Assembly: GCA_900316905.1 (NCBI GenBank)
Contig: ONET01000005.1
Span: 1 to 64,000 of the forward strand
Direction: 5' to 3'
DNA from: an uncultured Treponema sp.
GTDB taxonomy: Bacteria; Spirochaetota; Spirochaetia; Treponematales; Treponemataceae
Length of the DNA stretch: 64,000 nt
Made by a program: the position numbers and the translations under genes. Positions 15,840 through 22,557 of this stretch are shown here, piece by piece. The notes under the pieces were generated by a model. That model was not told where the DNA came from, did not search any database, and saw only the letters and a program-made list of their open reading frames with translations. Every line of letters begins with the position of its first letter. The first letter of the stretch is position 1.

Positions 15840-16607
15840 ATGAAAAAAATTATGATTTCGTTGTTGGCTCTTGCCATGATTTTTGGAGCGGCCTCTTGCT
15901 CTAAAAAATCAAACAAAGCCGCTAAAGGCGGAAAAACATGGATTGTCGCCACAGACACAGCCTTCCGTCCTTTTGAGTACACAAACGACAAGAACCAGTT
16001 TGTCGGAATCGACGTAGACCTTTTGGCCGCCGTCGCCGAGGACCAGGGCTTTGCCTACGACTTGCAGTCATTGGGCTGGGACGGAGGAGTCGCCGCCGTT
16101 CAGGTTGGACAGGCCGACGCCTTGATTGCCGGAGCCACAATCAAGCAGGAACGCATTGATTCAGGCTGGATTTTCAGCGACGGCTACTACAACGCCACTC
16201 AAACTTTTGTCGTCGCCAAAGACTCTTCTATTGAAAAGTTCGAGGACCTCAAAGGAAAGAACGTCGCCGTAAAAAACGGAACCGCCGGCATGGACTTCGC
16301 CAACTCCCTCAAGGACAAGTACGGCTACAAAGTCACCGTTTTTGAAGACTCGCCCACAATGTACCAGGACGTGGTTTTGGGAAACAGCGACGCTTGCGTT
16401 GAAGACACTCCGATCATCGCCTCAAACATCAAGGAAGCCAAACTCCCGCTCAAGATTCCCGCCGAAATGGAAAGCGAAGGCGCTCCCTACGGATTCGCCA
16501 TCATGAACCCCAAGAACCAGGAATTGCTTGACATGTTCAACAAGGGCTTGGCCAACATCCGCTCCAACGGAACTTACCAAAAGATTTTGGACAAGTACCT
16601 CAAGTAG
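15840..16607 (+). CDS. Amino-acid ABC transporter substrate-binding lipoprotein
   Basis: A 255-residue lipoprotein (signal MKKIMISLLALAMIFGAASC, acylated C20) of the SBP_bac_3 family (HisJ/GlnH). FRPFEYTNDKNQFVGIDVDL, then GVAAVQVGQADALIAGATI and KNVAVKNGTAGMDFA are the family's conserved phrases. It binds a polar amino acid outside the inner membrane. The start at 15840 has GGAG six bases ahead. The promoter TTGACA (15781-15786), 17 bases, TAATAT (15804-15809) is clear. No permease or ATPase adjoins. The pair at 29652-31053 is a candidate partner. Confidence 0.92.
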   Translation: MKKIMISLLALAMIFGAASCSKKSNKAAKGGKTWIVATDTAFRPFEYTNDKNQFVGIDVDLLAAVAEDQGFAYDLQSLGWDGGVAAVQVGQADALIAGATIKQERIDSGWIFSDGYYNATQTFVVAKDSSIEKFEDLKGKNVAVKNGTAGMDFANSLKDKYGYKVTVFEDSPTMYQDVVLGNSDACVEDTPIIASNIKEAKLPLKIPAEMESEGAPYGFAIMNPKNQELLDMFNKGLANIRSNGTYQKILDKYLK

Positions 16608-16621
16608 GAATAAAAAAAGCA

Positions 16622-16690
16622 GCGTCTGCCAAGACGCGGAAAAACCGCTCGAAACATCTTTTATGGTTTTGCGTTCAAAACCACGAGCGG
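16622..16690 (+). repeat. Structured repeat A, copy 1
   Basis: Hairpin GCGTC/GACGC, then CCGCTCG (16645-16651) pairing with CGAGCGG (16684-16690) around an inner hairpin GGTTTT/AAAACC. An alternative GCGG/CCGC hairpin would compete. Copies are at 24735-24802 and 46665-46733. Confidence 0.55.
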
Positions 16691-16697
16691 CAAAAGG

Positions 16698-16722
16698 CCG
16701 CCTCCGTTTGGGGGCGGTTTTT
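16698..16722 (+). terminator. Rho-independent terminator
   Basis: CCGCCTCC, GTTT loop, GGGGGCGG and a T-run. The same sequence with small changes follows the genes ending at 18269 and 24264, so this terminator is itself duplicated. Confidence 0.85.
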
Positions 16723-16739
16723 GTTTGTCAAGCGGAACA

Positions 16740-17048
16740 CTATTTATAAGTTTTTATGAAGGGGCAATCGTTTTCGTAAGCCCAACGCAAAGTTTGGTTG
16801 AGCCTCTTTTGGTATCCTTTTCCGCCTTGCTTTAGAGCGTCCAAAAGGTCCAAGTCGATTTTTGTGTGAACGTCGCCCTTCTTCATTTTTACCCATTCAG
16901 GGTGAATTTCATACCACGGCTTGAATTCTTTTAGTTCCTTTTTTGTCATCTTTGGAATGTCGGAAAAATCCTCGTTCTTAAACGCGTCCATTTGCTTTTT
17001 GCGCTTTTGCGTGAGCGGCGGCAGTTTTTTAACGTCATCTAAGGTCAT
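16740..17048 (-). CDS. brnA: BrnA-like antitoxin, copy 1 (no BrnT partner)
   Basis: A 102-residue protein almost identical to the one at 24381-24689 (last residues KTYK versus KAYK). The C-terminal KIDLDLLDALKQGGKGYQKR followed by LNQTLRWAYEN is the BrnA/COG3514 DNA-binding and dimerisation region. The N-terminal DDVKKLPPLTQKRKKQMDAF is the usual antitoxin arm. BrnA normally neutralises the BrnT ribonuclease encoded just upstream, but no brnT is present. I chose the ATG at 17048 because the alternative upstream frame is broken in copy 2. A palindrome overlaps the promoter. Confidence 0.82.
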   Translation of the reverse strand: MTLDDVKKLPPLTQKRKKQMDAFKNEDFSDIPKMTKKELKEFKPWYEIHPEWVKMKKGDVHTKIDLDLLDALKQGGKGYQKRLNQTLRWAYENDCPFIKTYK

Positions 17049-17062
17049 AGTTACTGTTTTTT

Positions 17063-17096
17063 TGAACATAATAATATGTACATGCTTATCTGTCAA
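17063..17096 (-). promoter_or_regulatory. brnA copy 1 promoter and operator
   Basis: TTGACA (minus strand, 17091-17096) and a TATTAT box, overlapped by TGTACATA-TTAT-TATGTTCA, an inverted repeat with seven of eight pairs. The same operator precedes brnA copy 2. Confidence 0.65.
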
Positions 17097-17141
17097 GTTT
17101 TATAAATTAATACTTTTTCAGTTCTGAAATATTTCCCGCCT

Positions 17142-17462
17142 TTAATGCCGTTTCATTTCTTCCAGCAAAGCGATTACGGATTTTTGGTCGTTATCGGAGA
17201 GGTGGGTGAATATTAAAAGAAATTTTCTAGCGGCCTCTGATTTTTGCGCCTCATTTAAATTTTTGCGGCCTTCCACAAGCTCTTCCACAGTCGTATTCAA
17301 GGCCTTTGCGATTTTTACCGCGGAATCTATGTTGGGAAGAGCGTCGTGGGCGTTTATGTAGTTGCGCAAAGTGTTCACGCTTATGCCGGTTTTGTCGGCC
17401 AATTCTTTTGGCTTAATGTCCTGAAATTCCATCTCTTCGCGCAAATTTTCCTTAAATCCCAT
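17142..17462 (-). CDS. XRE-family regulator
   Basis: A 106-residue protein with an N-terminal helix-turn-helix (KPKELADKTGISVNTLRNYI, then PNIDSAVKIAKALNTTVEEL) and a short helical tail. The family resembles the small regulators at 35614 and 59992, with the same HTH layout and the same LP-N-D/A-x-AVKIAKAL phrase. It is transcribed away from the outer-membrane-like gene at 17592. The 129-base gap between them holds four AATCT/AGATT-type palindromes, one of them inside the neighbour's promoter. It is likely a repressor of itself and that neighbour. Confidence 0.82.
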   Translation of the reverse strand: MGFKENLREEMEFQDIKPKELADKTGISVNTLRNYINAHDALPNIDSAVKIAKALNTTVEELVEGRKNLNEAQKSEAARKFLLIFTHLSDNDQKSVIALLEEMKRH

Positions 17463-17473
17463 GCTTAAAGCAT

Positions 17474-17569
17474 AATCTAAAAAGATTGCTTTTTACTTGA
17501 ATTTAATCTTATTAGATGTATAATATAGGAATAATCGATTAGATATAATCATTTGTAGGGTCTAAAAAG
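17474..17569. promoter_or_regulatory. Divergent control region with repeated AATCT/AGATT sites
   Basis: AATCTAAAAAGATT (17474-17487), AATCTTATTAGATG (17505-17518), a variant AATCGATTAGATAT (17533-17546) and GTCTAAAAAGAC near 17559-17570. The second fills the spacer of the promoter TTGAAT (17497-17502)/TATAAT (17519-17524). They are the probable binding sites of the XRE protein encoded at 17142. Confidence 0.6.
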
Positions 17570-17591
17570 ACAAAAGTTTAGGATTGTTTCT

Positions 17592-18269
17592 ATGAAAAAA
17601 ATTGTATTTCTTGCATTTGCGGCTATTTTTTCTGCCAATGTTTTCGCTTTGGAATCAGAAGACTATTCAATAAATTTTGAAGCGGAAGACGAATTTTCAA
17701 ATGAATTCTGGATAACAAATAGGAATATCGGTCATGGAGTCCCTATAATAATACAAAAATCCACTGCTGATGGCGGAGAAGAAAATCCTATAGGATTTAA
17801 TTTGTCTTACAAAGAACAACATATATATTGGCCAAACGGATATACATTTCAATTTGAAGCCGCTCAAGGCATATTGAAAAAAAATAATGAAATAACTACT
17901 GAAGATGATTTTCACATAGGGTTTGGATATGCATTTGCAAGCGACAGAAAACGCGTCATTACATTGTCAGGAATTATTGGTTCGTATGATTCCATCGCGT
18001 ATTCGAGCAATATTTTTAACTTTAAAAGAAATTTAATATTGACATTTATTATAGGGTTGGATTTTTCTGCCACCTTTAGATTTTCCGAACATTTGGGATT
18101 TTTTATTTCCGCTCTTGTTGAAACACCATTAATAGGTTTAGAGCAGAAAATATCCATTTCAAATGAAAATGGTTGGCCTGTAGGAAAACAAGATTTTCAC
18201 ATGTTAATACCAGGCGACTATTGGTACATCAAGCCATCTATAGGATTATCTCTAACATTTGGAGAATAG
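17592..18269 (+). CDS. Exported beta-rich protein, possible outer-membrane barrel
   Basis: A 225-residue protein with a signal peptide (MKKIVFLAFAAIFSANVFAL) and a mature part of alternating hydrophobic/polar stretches (HIGFGYAFASDRKRVITLSG, then FIIGLDFSATFRFSEHLGFF) ending in the aromatic-free but barrel-like IKPSIGLSLTFGE. A small outer-membrane barrel is plausible and no family is recognised. Promoter TTGAAT (17497-17502), 16 bases, TATAAT (17519-17524). A putative XRE operator fills the spacer. The gene is more AT-rich than the core genes around it. Confidence 0.65.
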   Translation: MKKIVFLAFAAIFSANVFALESEDYSINFEAEDEFSNEFWITNRNIGHGVPIIIQKSTADGGEENPIGFNLSYKEQHIYWPNGYTFQFEAAQGILKKNNEITTEDDFHIGFGYAFASDRKRVITLSGIIGSYDSIAYSSNIFNFKRNLILTFIIGLDFSATFRFSEHLGFFISALVETPLIGLEQKISISNENGWPVGKQDFHMLIPGDYWYIKPSIGLSLTFGE

Positions 18270-18319
18270 ATTTTTTTTATTAGCGCCGGAAAACGACTTC
18301 GCGCTGACTCGCGCAAAGG

Positions 18320-18347
18320 CCGCCCTCCGCCCGAGGGCGGTTTTTTT
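18320..18347 (+). terminator. Rho-independent terminator
   Basis: CCGCCCTC, loop CGCCC and GAGGGCGG followed by seven T residues, ending the gene at 17592. Confidence 0.88.
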
Positions 18348-18371
18348 ATTGACTTTTTTCATTTTTCATAT

Positions 18372-18418
18372 TAAACTAAAAATACACACAGTTTATATTT
18401 ATGTGTATTTTTAGTTTA
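18372..18418 (+). promoter_or_regulatory. 17-bp inverted repeat ahead of abiEi
   Basis: TAAACTAAAAATACACA (18372-18388) and TGTGTATTTTTAGTTTA (18402-18418) are perfect inverted arms with a 13-base centre containing TATATT. AbiEi antitoxins are known to bind inverted repeats in their own promoters, so this is the expected autoregulation site. Confidence 0.7.
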
Positions 18419-18429
18419 GAGGCGTAAAA

Positions 18430-18972
18430 TTGATTTTAACCTACGAAGAGTGCAAAAAGGAATACGGCGCTTATTACAGAATAAAACGACGCTTGCGCGA
18501 AGAAAAGCTTTATAAAATTTGCGACGGAATTTATTCAACTGAAAAATACAATTCTGAACTAAGCGTGGTTTCCGCTAAATATCCAAACGCGGTGTTTACA
18601 ATGGACAGCGCGTTTTATTTTCACGGACTTACCGACGTGATTCCGGATTGTTATCATCTAGCGACCAAAAGGGAAGCGTCCAGAATTCATGAAGAAAAAA
18701 TAAAGCAATATTTTTTAAGAGACGATTTGTTTGACAAAGGCGTTGTCCAAAAAAACTATCAAGGCGACAACATTCGTATTTACGACGTTGAGCGAATGCT
18801 TGTCGAGCTTATGCGGAACAAATCAAAACTGTCGCTTGATTACTACAAAGAAATCATAGAAAGCTACAGAAAAATGACAGCGGAAATTGACTTTGAAAAA
18901 GTCGCTTCATACGCAAACCTTTTTAAGATGAACCAAACAATTATGAATTCAATTCAACTGGAAGTGCTATGA
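18430..18972 (+). CDS. abiEi: AbiEi-type antitoxin/regulator
   Basis: A 180-residue protein matching the AbiEi antitoxin group of type IV toxin-antitoxin systems. A winged-helix region at the N-terminus (RRLREEKLYKICDGIYSTEK, the usual R-L-x-x-G-x-Y context) is followed by the conserved VFTMDSAFYFHGLTDVIPDC and DVERMLVELMRNKSKL. It starts with TTG at 18430, supported by GAGG seven bases ahead. It overlaps the toxin gene by four bases. A 17-bp inverted repeat just upstream is the likely self-repression site. Confidence 0.85.
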   Translation: MILTYEECKKEYGAYYRIKRRLREEKLYKICDGIYSTEKYNSELSVVSAKYPNAVFTMDSAFYFHGLTDVIPDCYHLATKREASRIHEEKIKQYFLRDDLFDKGVVQKNYQGDNIRIYDVERMLVELMRNKSKLSLDYYKEIIESYRKMTAEIDFEKVASYANLFKMNQTIMNSIQLEVL

Positions 18973-19772
18973 ATTTGCGCGAAGAGATTAGCAAGCTGAA
19001 AGATGAAGGTTATGGAGAATTTGACGCTCAAGCAAGAATTTGCCAAGACATTATTTTGAATGCCATTTCAAAAAGCCGCTTGACTGACAACATCACAATA
19101 AAAGGCGGTGTTGTCATGCGGAACCTTTCAAAAAATGTAAGACGGGCGACGCAAGACCTTGATTTTGACTTTATAAAAAAATCAATAAGTGACGATTCTA
19201 TTAGAAAATTTGTAGATGAAATTAATACCGTTCAAGGAATCACAATAGGTGTAATCGGCCCAATCACAGAGCTAAAACAACAAGATTATAAAGGTAAACG
19301 GGTTATAATCAGCATAAAAGATGAATTTGGTCTTGCTCTTGCAAGCAAAATAGACATTGGCGTTCACAAAGACTTGGATATAGTTCAAGATGAATGCTGC
19401 TTTGACATTTGCTTTCAAGACGAAGGCGTAAGCCTTCTTATGAATTCAAAGGAGCAAGTTTTAGCGGAAAAATTGAAGTCTATTTTAAAACACGATGTCC
19501 TTTCAACGCGCTATAAAGATGTGTTTGACATTTGTTATCTTTCGAACAAAATAAATCAAAAACGCTTAAAAACTTGTATCTGCCGTTACATCTTTGAAGA
19601 TAAAAAACTGAATGTTTCCAATAAGGAAGAAATTGTCGCTCGGCTAGAAAAAATTTTTACAAATAAAACTTATCTTCGGCAAATTGAAAAGTCAAAGAAA
19701 AATTGGCTTGATTTGCCGTTGGAAAACGTGATTCAAACAACTTTGGATTTCATAAGAGCTTTGAAAATTTAG
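18969..19772 (+). CDS. abiEii: AbiEii-type nucleotidyltransferase toxin
   Basis: A 267-residue protein of the AbiEii/DUF1814 nucleotidyltransferase family. The catalytic motif reads KGGVVMR (45-51) then ATQDLDFDF (60-68, D63 and D65 as metal ligands). The third and fourth motifs are in SKEQVLAEKLKSILKHDV and STRYKDVFDI. It would transfer nucleotides to RNA or protein substrates and arrest growth or abort phage infection when not countered by AbiEi. The start overlaps the abiEi stop (ATGA). The pair is complete and apparently intact. Confidence 0.87.
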   Translation: MNLREEISKLKDEGYGEFDAQARICQDIILNAISKSRLTDNITIKGGVVMRNLSKNVRRATQDLDFDFIKKSISDDSIRKFVDEINTVQGITIGVIGPITELKQQDYKGKRVIISIKDEFGLALASKIDIGVHKDLDIVQDECCFDICFQDEGVSLLMNSKEQVLAEKLKSILKHDVLSTRYKDVFDICYLSNKINQKRLKTCICRYIFEDKKLNVSNKEEIVARLEKIFTNKTYLRQIEKSKKNWLDLPLENVIQTTLDFIRALKI

Positions 19773-19790
19773 CCATCTTTCCTAATGCCG

Positions 19791-20135
19791 CTAGCGCAAG
19801 GTGTCGGAAATCGCCTTGCTGACTGCGGATGAAATGTTTTTTTTCAATGAGTCGCTTAGCTTTGCGAACATTTTTCGCTGGCGGCTTAACTCCAAAACAG
19901 CTTCAGAAGAATTTTCGGATAACGGCAAGAGAAGCTCAAACGGACTTATGTCCAAAGCGCTTGCAAGCTTGGAAAAAGTCTCCGGCGTTCCCCAGCGGCG
20001 GCCGCTTTCCAAATCGCAAATATAGCCAACCGAAAGATTAGCTTTTTCCGCCAGCTTCATTTGGCTCAAATTGGCCCGATTCCTGGCGTTTTTTAAATTT
20101 GTCGAGAAGATTTCCTGCAATTCAACTGAATCCAT
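19791..20135 (-). CDS. XRE-family regulator
   Basis: A 114-residue protein: helix-turn-helix (LSQMKLAEKANLSVGYICDL, then ESGRRWGTPETFSKLASALD) and a helical tail KKNISSAVSKAISDTLR similar to that of the regulator at 10490. I place the start at 20135 (AGGA ahead, TATATT box further up) rather than a GTG at 20171. It is divergent from the lipoprotein gene at 20255. Two palindromes in the shared region (20182-20199 and 20204-20222) are its probable binding sites. It converges with abiEii, 18 bases apart. Confidence 0.8.
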   Translation of the reverse strand: MDSVELQEIFSTNLKNARNRANLSQMKLAEKANLSVGYICDLESGRRWGTPETFSKLASALDISPFELLLPLSENSSEAVLELSRQRKMFAKLSDSLKKNISSAVSKAISDTLR

Positions 20136-20164
20136 CAATCCTAATATATACGCTTTTTGCGAAC

Positions 20165-20222
20165 TTGACACTTTGCTATTTGCCGTAATATACTACGGCT
20201 ATATGCGTAAGTGATTTACGCA
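20165..20222. promoter_or_regulatory. Promoter and two palindromes between XRE and lipoprotein genes
   Basis: Plus-strand promoter TTGACA (20165-20170), 18 bases, TATACT. GCCGTAATATACTACGGC (20182-20199) covers the -10 box and TGCGTAAGTGATTTACGCA (20204-20222) follows. They are probable sites of the divergent XRE regulator. Confidence 0.6.
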
Positions 20223-20254
20223 AAAAACGTTAATCATAAAACGGAGGCTTGTTT

Positions 20255-20962
20255 ATGAAAAAGGTTTTGTTTTCCATAATCACGGCAATAGCTATTATGT
20301 CCTTGTTCTTTTCCTGCGCGGAAAAGAGAATAGACAAAGAGAATAAATTTGCCTATTTTGCAGACGAAAAAGACTGCGAAAAATATATAACAAAATTAGG
20401 ATATAATGTACCTGAAAATCATTGGTTTTACACTTCTACCACAGAATATATAGAAAAAAGAATCACTAACAGCAATTTTCCTAAAAAATCAGGTTATTAC
20501 ATTTGCGATTTAGAACCAATAATTCCTATGAAGGATTTATATAACAAATGGAAAGAGGGGCAAATTTATCTTTCAAATAACTGTTCTGTTGACCATATAT
20601 TATTAGACGAAAACAAAAAAATCATAAAATATGGATTTAAAAACTTTTGGCCGACATACGGCAGATTTGAATGCGAAGACGATTATGGGTTTGCATTCTA
20701 TTCTACAAAAATTGAAAATACAGTTCTTGACGCAGCAGGAATAGAAGGAACGACAAAAATTCCCGTCACACAACAAATAAAAATAACCGCTTCCGAAAAA
20801 AGAATTATAAAAATAATTTTAAAAAAAATTTGCGGAAGCACATTGGAAACTGGTTATTATGAAATTTATCGTATATTAGAAGATTCGGATCAAGTTTATA
20901 AATGCTATCTCGAATTTGACAAAGACGAAAACATAGTGTCAGGTTGGTATGTGAGGTATTAA
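20255..20962 (+). CDS. Lipoprotein of unknown function
   Basis: A 235-residue lipoprotein (signal MKKVLFSIITAIAIMSLFFS, acylated cysteine next, C21). The rest is rich in K, E, Y and I with no family I recognise. GGAGG precedes the ATG at 20255. The promoter TTGACA (20165-20170), 18 bases, TATACT is overlapped by a palindrome, so the gene is probably repressed by the divergent XRE protein. It is followed after seven bases by a membrane-protein gene, forming a four-gene run of unknown function up to 24264. Confidence 0.7.
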   Translation: MKKVLFSIITAIAIMSLFFSCAEKRIDKENKFAYFADEKDCEKYITKLGYNVPENHWFYTSTTEYIEKRITNSNFPKKSGYYICDLEPIIPMKDLYNKWKEGQIYLSNNCSVDHILLDENKKIIKYGFKNFWPTYGRFECEDDYGFAFYSTKIENTVLDAAGIEGTTKIPVTQQIKITASEKRIIKIILKKICGSTLETGYYEIYRILEDSDQVYKCYLEFDKDENIVSGWYVRY

Positions 20963-20969
20963 AACACAG

Positions 20970-22106
20970 ATGTCCTCACCAAAACAAAAAACTCTGATAG
21001 CGGCATTGTTTGCCTTTCTTGTATTCACAGCGATTGCTTTCAGAGTTTTTGAAATAGACAATGTTTGTTCACAAATAGTTGGAGCGCTTTTTAGTTCCGC
21101 CATAACTATTGCAATCGCATTCGTTTTGATAAAATCTCAAGCAAAGGCAGATATCGAACGCGATTGCAAATCCAAAATTTTTGAAAAGAAGCAAGAGACT
21201 TATCATAATTTTTTGGCGGAGTTTAATAGACTCTCCGCTAAAGAAACTTATTCAACTGACGACAAAAAAGAAATAATCCACAAGATGACCTACCATCTTG
21301 GCCTTGTCAAAATGCATCTTGATAAAGAAATAGCGGATGCAGTTACAAAAAAAGTTTGCGAAACTTTTGGAATTTATACCAGCGACCATACTAAAGATTA
21401 TTCAAAAATTGCGAAAAATTATTTTGATATAGCGGAACTGTTAAGCAAAGATTTGTATTCTCCACAAAATAAAACTGGATTTAACAACGAGAGTGGGTCT
21501 TATAATTTGGGTGTAACAATTTCCGGCTTGTTTGATCCAACTTTACGAAACGCCGCCACAATGAAAAAACTTCATGTTGAATGGTGGAATATGTTGATAG
21601 CAGAACTAAAGGATAAACAAGAAAATAAATTCGATTATGTTTTTTACTTGGAAGATAATAACAACGACGAAACAGAATCTCCAGAAAAGGCCGTTGATCA
21701 TTTTGAGAAAGCAATTGGCAACATTGCTTTCAGTTTAAAACTAACAGAAAATGCAGACGGCAATGTTTGTTTTTACATAGCGTCTAACATTTATGGCATT
21801 GACTACGGTTTTGAAATTGAACAAAAGCCTAAGGATGAAAAAATTACCGAAAAATACCGCCCTTTATTGCCCAAAGGTTATGCAGACGAAGGTTTTGGAA
21901 ATCCAGGCATCGGCGCAAAACATATAGATGAAAAATACGACATAGATTTTTATTACACAAACTTGAATTACTACATTTTTGCAAAAGCCCCTGATGTTGA
22001 AAAAAAGCGAATTGTTTCGAACTTCGCTCAAGAAATTTCTTCCGACATTTCAATCTTCATAAACAACATAAATCGTAGGAGGCCTCATTATGAGCGCAGA
22101 AAATGA
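20970..22106 (+). CDS. Membrane-anchored protein of unknown function
   Basis: A 378-residue protein. Two hydrophobic segments (about 8-24 and 34-53) are followed by a long soluble part beginning with a charged helix (SQAKADIERDCKSKIFEKKQ). The soluble part contains mixed helical and beta regions (YHLGLVKMHLDKEIADAV; FEIEQKPKDEKITEKYRPLL) and would face the cytoplasm. No known domain is recognised. Paired N-terminal helices plus a large cytosolic domain are common in phage-defence effectors, but no catalytic motif is visible. Its 3' end overlaps the zinc-ribbon gene by 17 bases. Confidence 0.65.
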   Translation: MSSPKQKTLIAALFAFLVFTAIAFRVFEIDNVCSQIVGALFSSAITIAIAFVLIKSQAKADIERDCKSKIFEKKQETYHNFLAEFNRLSAKETYSTDDKKEIIHKMTYHLGLVKMHLDKEIADAVTKKVCETFGIYTSDHTKDYSKIAKNYFDIAELLSKDLYSPQNKTGFNNESGSYNLGVTISGLFDPTLRNAATMKKLHVEWWNMLIAELKDKQENKFDYVFYLEDNNNDETESPEKAVDHFEKAIGNIAFSLKLTENADGNVCFYIASNIYGIDYGFEIEQKPKDEKITEKYRPLLPKGYADEGFGNPGIGAKHIDEKYDIDFYYTNLNYYIFAKAPDVEKKRIVSNFAQEISSDISIFINNINRRRPHYERRK

Positions 22107-22542
22107 ACAATTTGTTGATGTTAGCAAAAACGGAAAAGAGTTTTGTTACAAGTCCTCGGAGCCGGACAAGCTTTTGTGCAGGAAATGCCATTCGCCGGTT
22201 GACGAAAACGCAACCCGATGCCCGGTTTGCAACAATAACTTTGTTGAAAGCAAAGGAGATTCAAACCCTTCCGCGCCTTATTGGTATAACAACGGCGCCA
22301 GCTCGCAGCCGTCCTCTTCCATTCCAAATGAATACACGCCAATTTCAATGTGGGGCTACTTTGGATACGAAATCCTGTTCAACATTCCGATAATCGGCTG
22401 GCTGATTCTTATCTTTATGGCGCTTTCCGCCAGCAATCACAATGTAAAGAATTTTGCCCGCGCGCATTTTTGCTTTTTGATAGTAATCGTCATCGCGCTT
22501 CTTCTTGGAGCAGGTTCGATAATCAGTCCATTTCTTAGGTAA
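22090..22542 (+). CDS. Zinc-ribbon protein with two membrane helices
   Basis: A 150-residue protein. The N-terminal zinc ribbon is C-x2-C ... C-x2-C (LLCRKCHSPVDENATRCPVC, about 29-49). A proline/serine-rich linker follows, then two hydrophobic helices (about 95-112 and 125-146) at the C-terminus. It resembles the many bacterial zinc-ribbon/DUF4870-like membrane proteins without known activity. AGGAGG lies six bases before the ATG, which sits inside the end of the preceding gene. Confidence 0.7.
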   Translation: MSAENEQFVDVSKNGKEFCYKSSEPDKLLCRKCHSPVDENATRCPVCNNNFVESKGDSNPSAPYWYNNGASSQPSSSIPNEYTPISMWGYFGYEILFNIPIIGWLILIFMALSASNHNVKNFARAHFCFLIVIVIALLLGAGSIISPFLR

Positions 22543-22557
22543 TAAAGAGGGAGAAAA

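Noticed and set aside
16622-16722. tRNA or tmRNA gene in the GC-rich hairpin region
   Set aside because: No acceptor stem, T-loop sequence or CCA end fits. The structure is the dispersed repeat plus a terminator.
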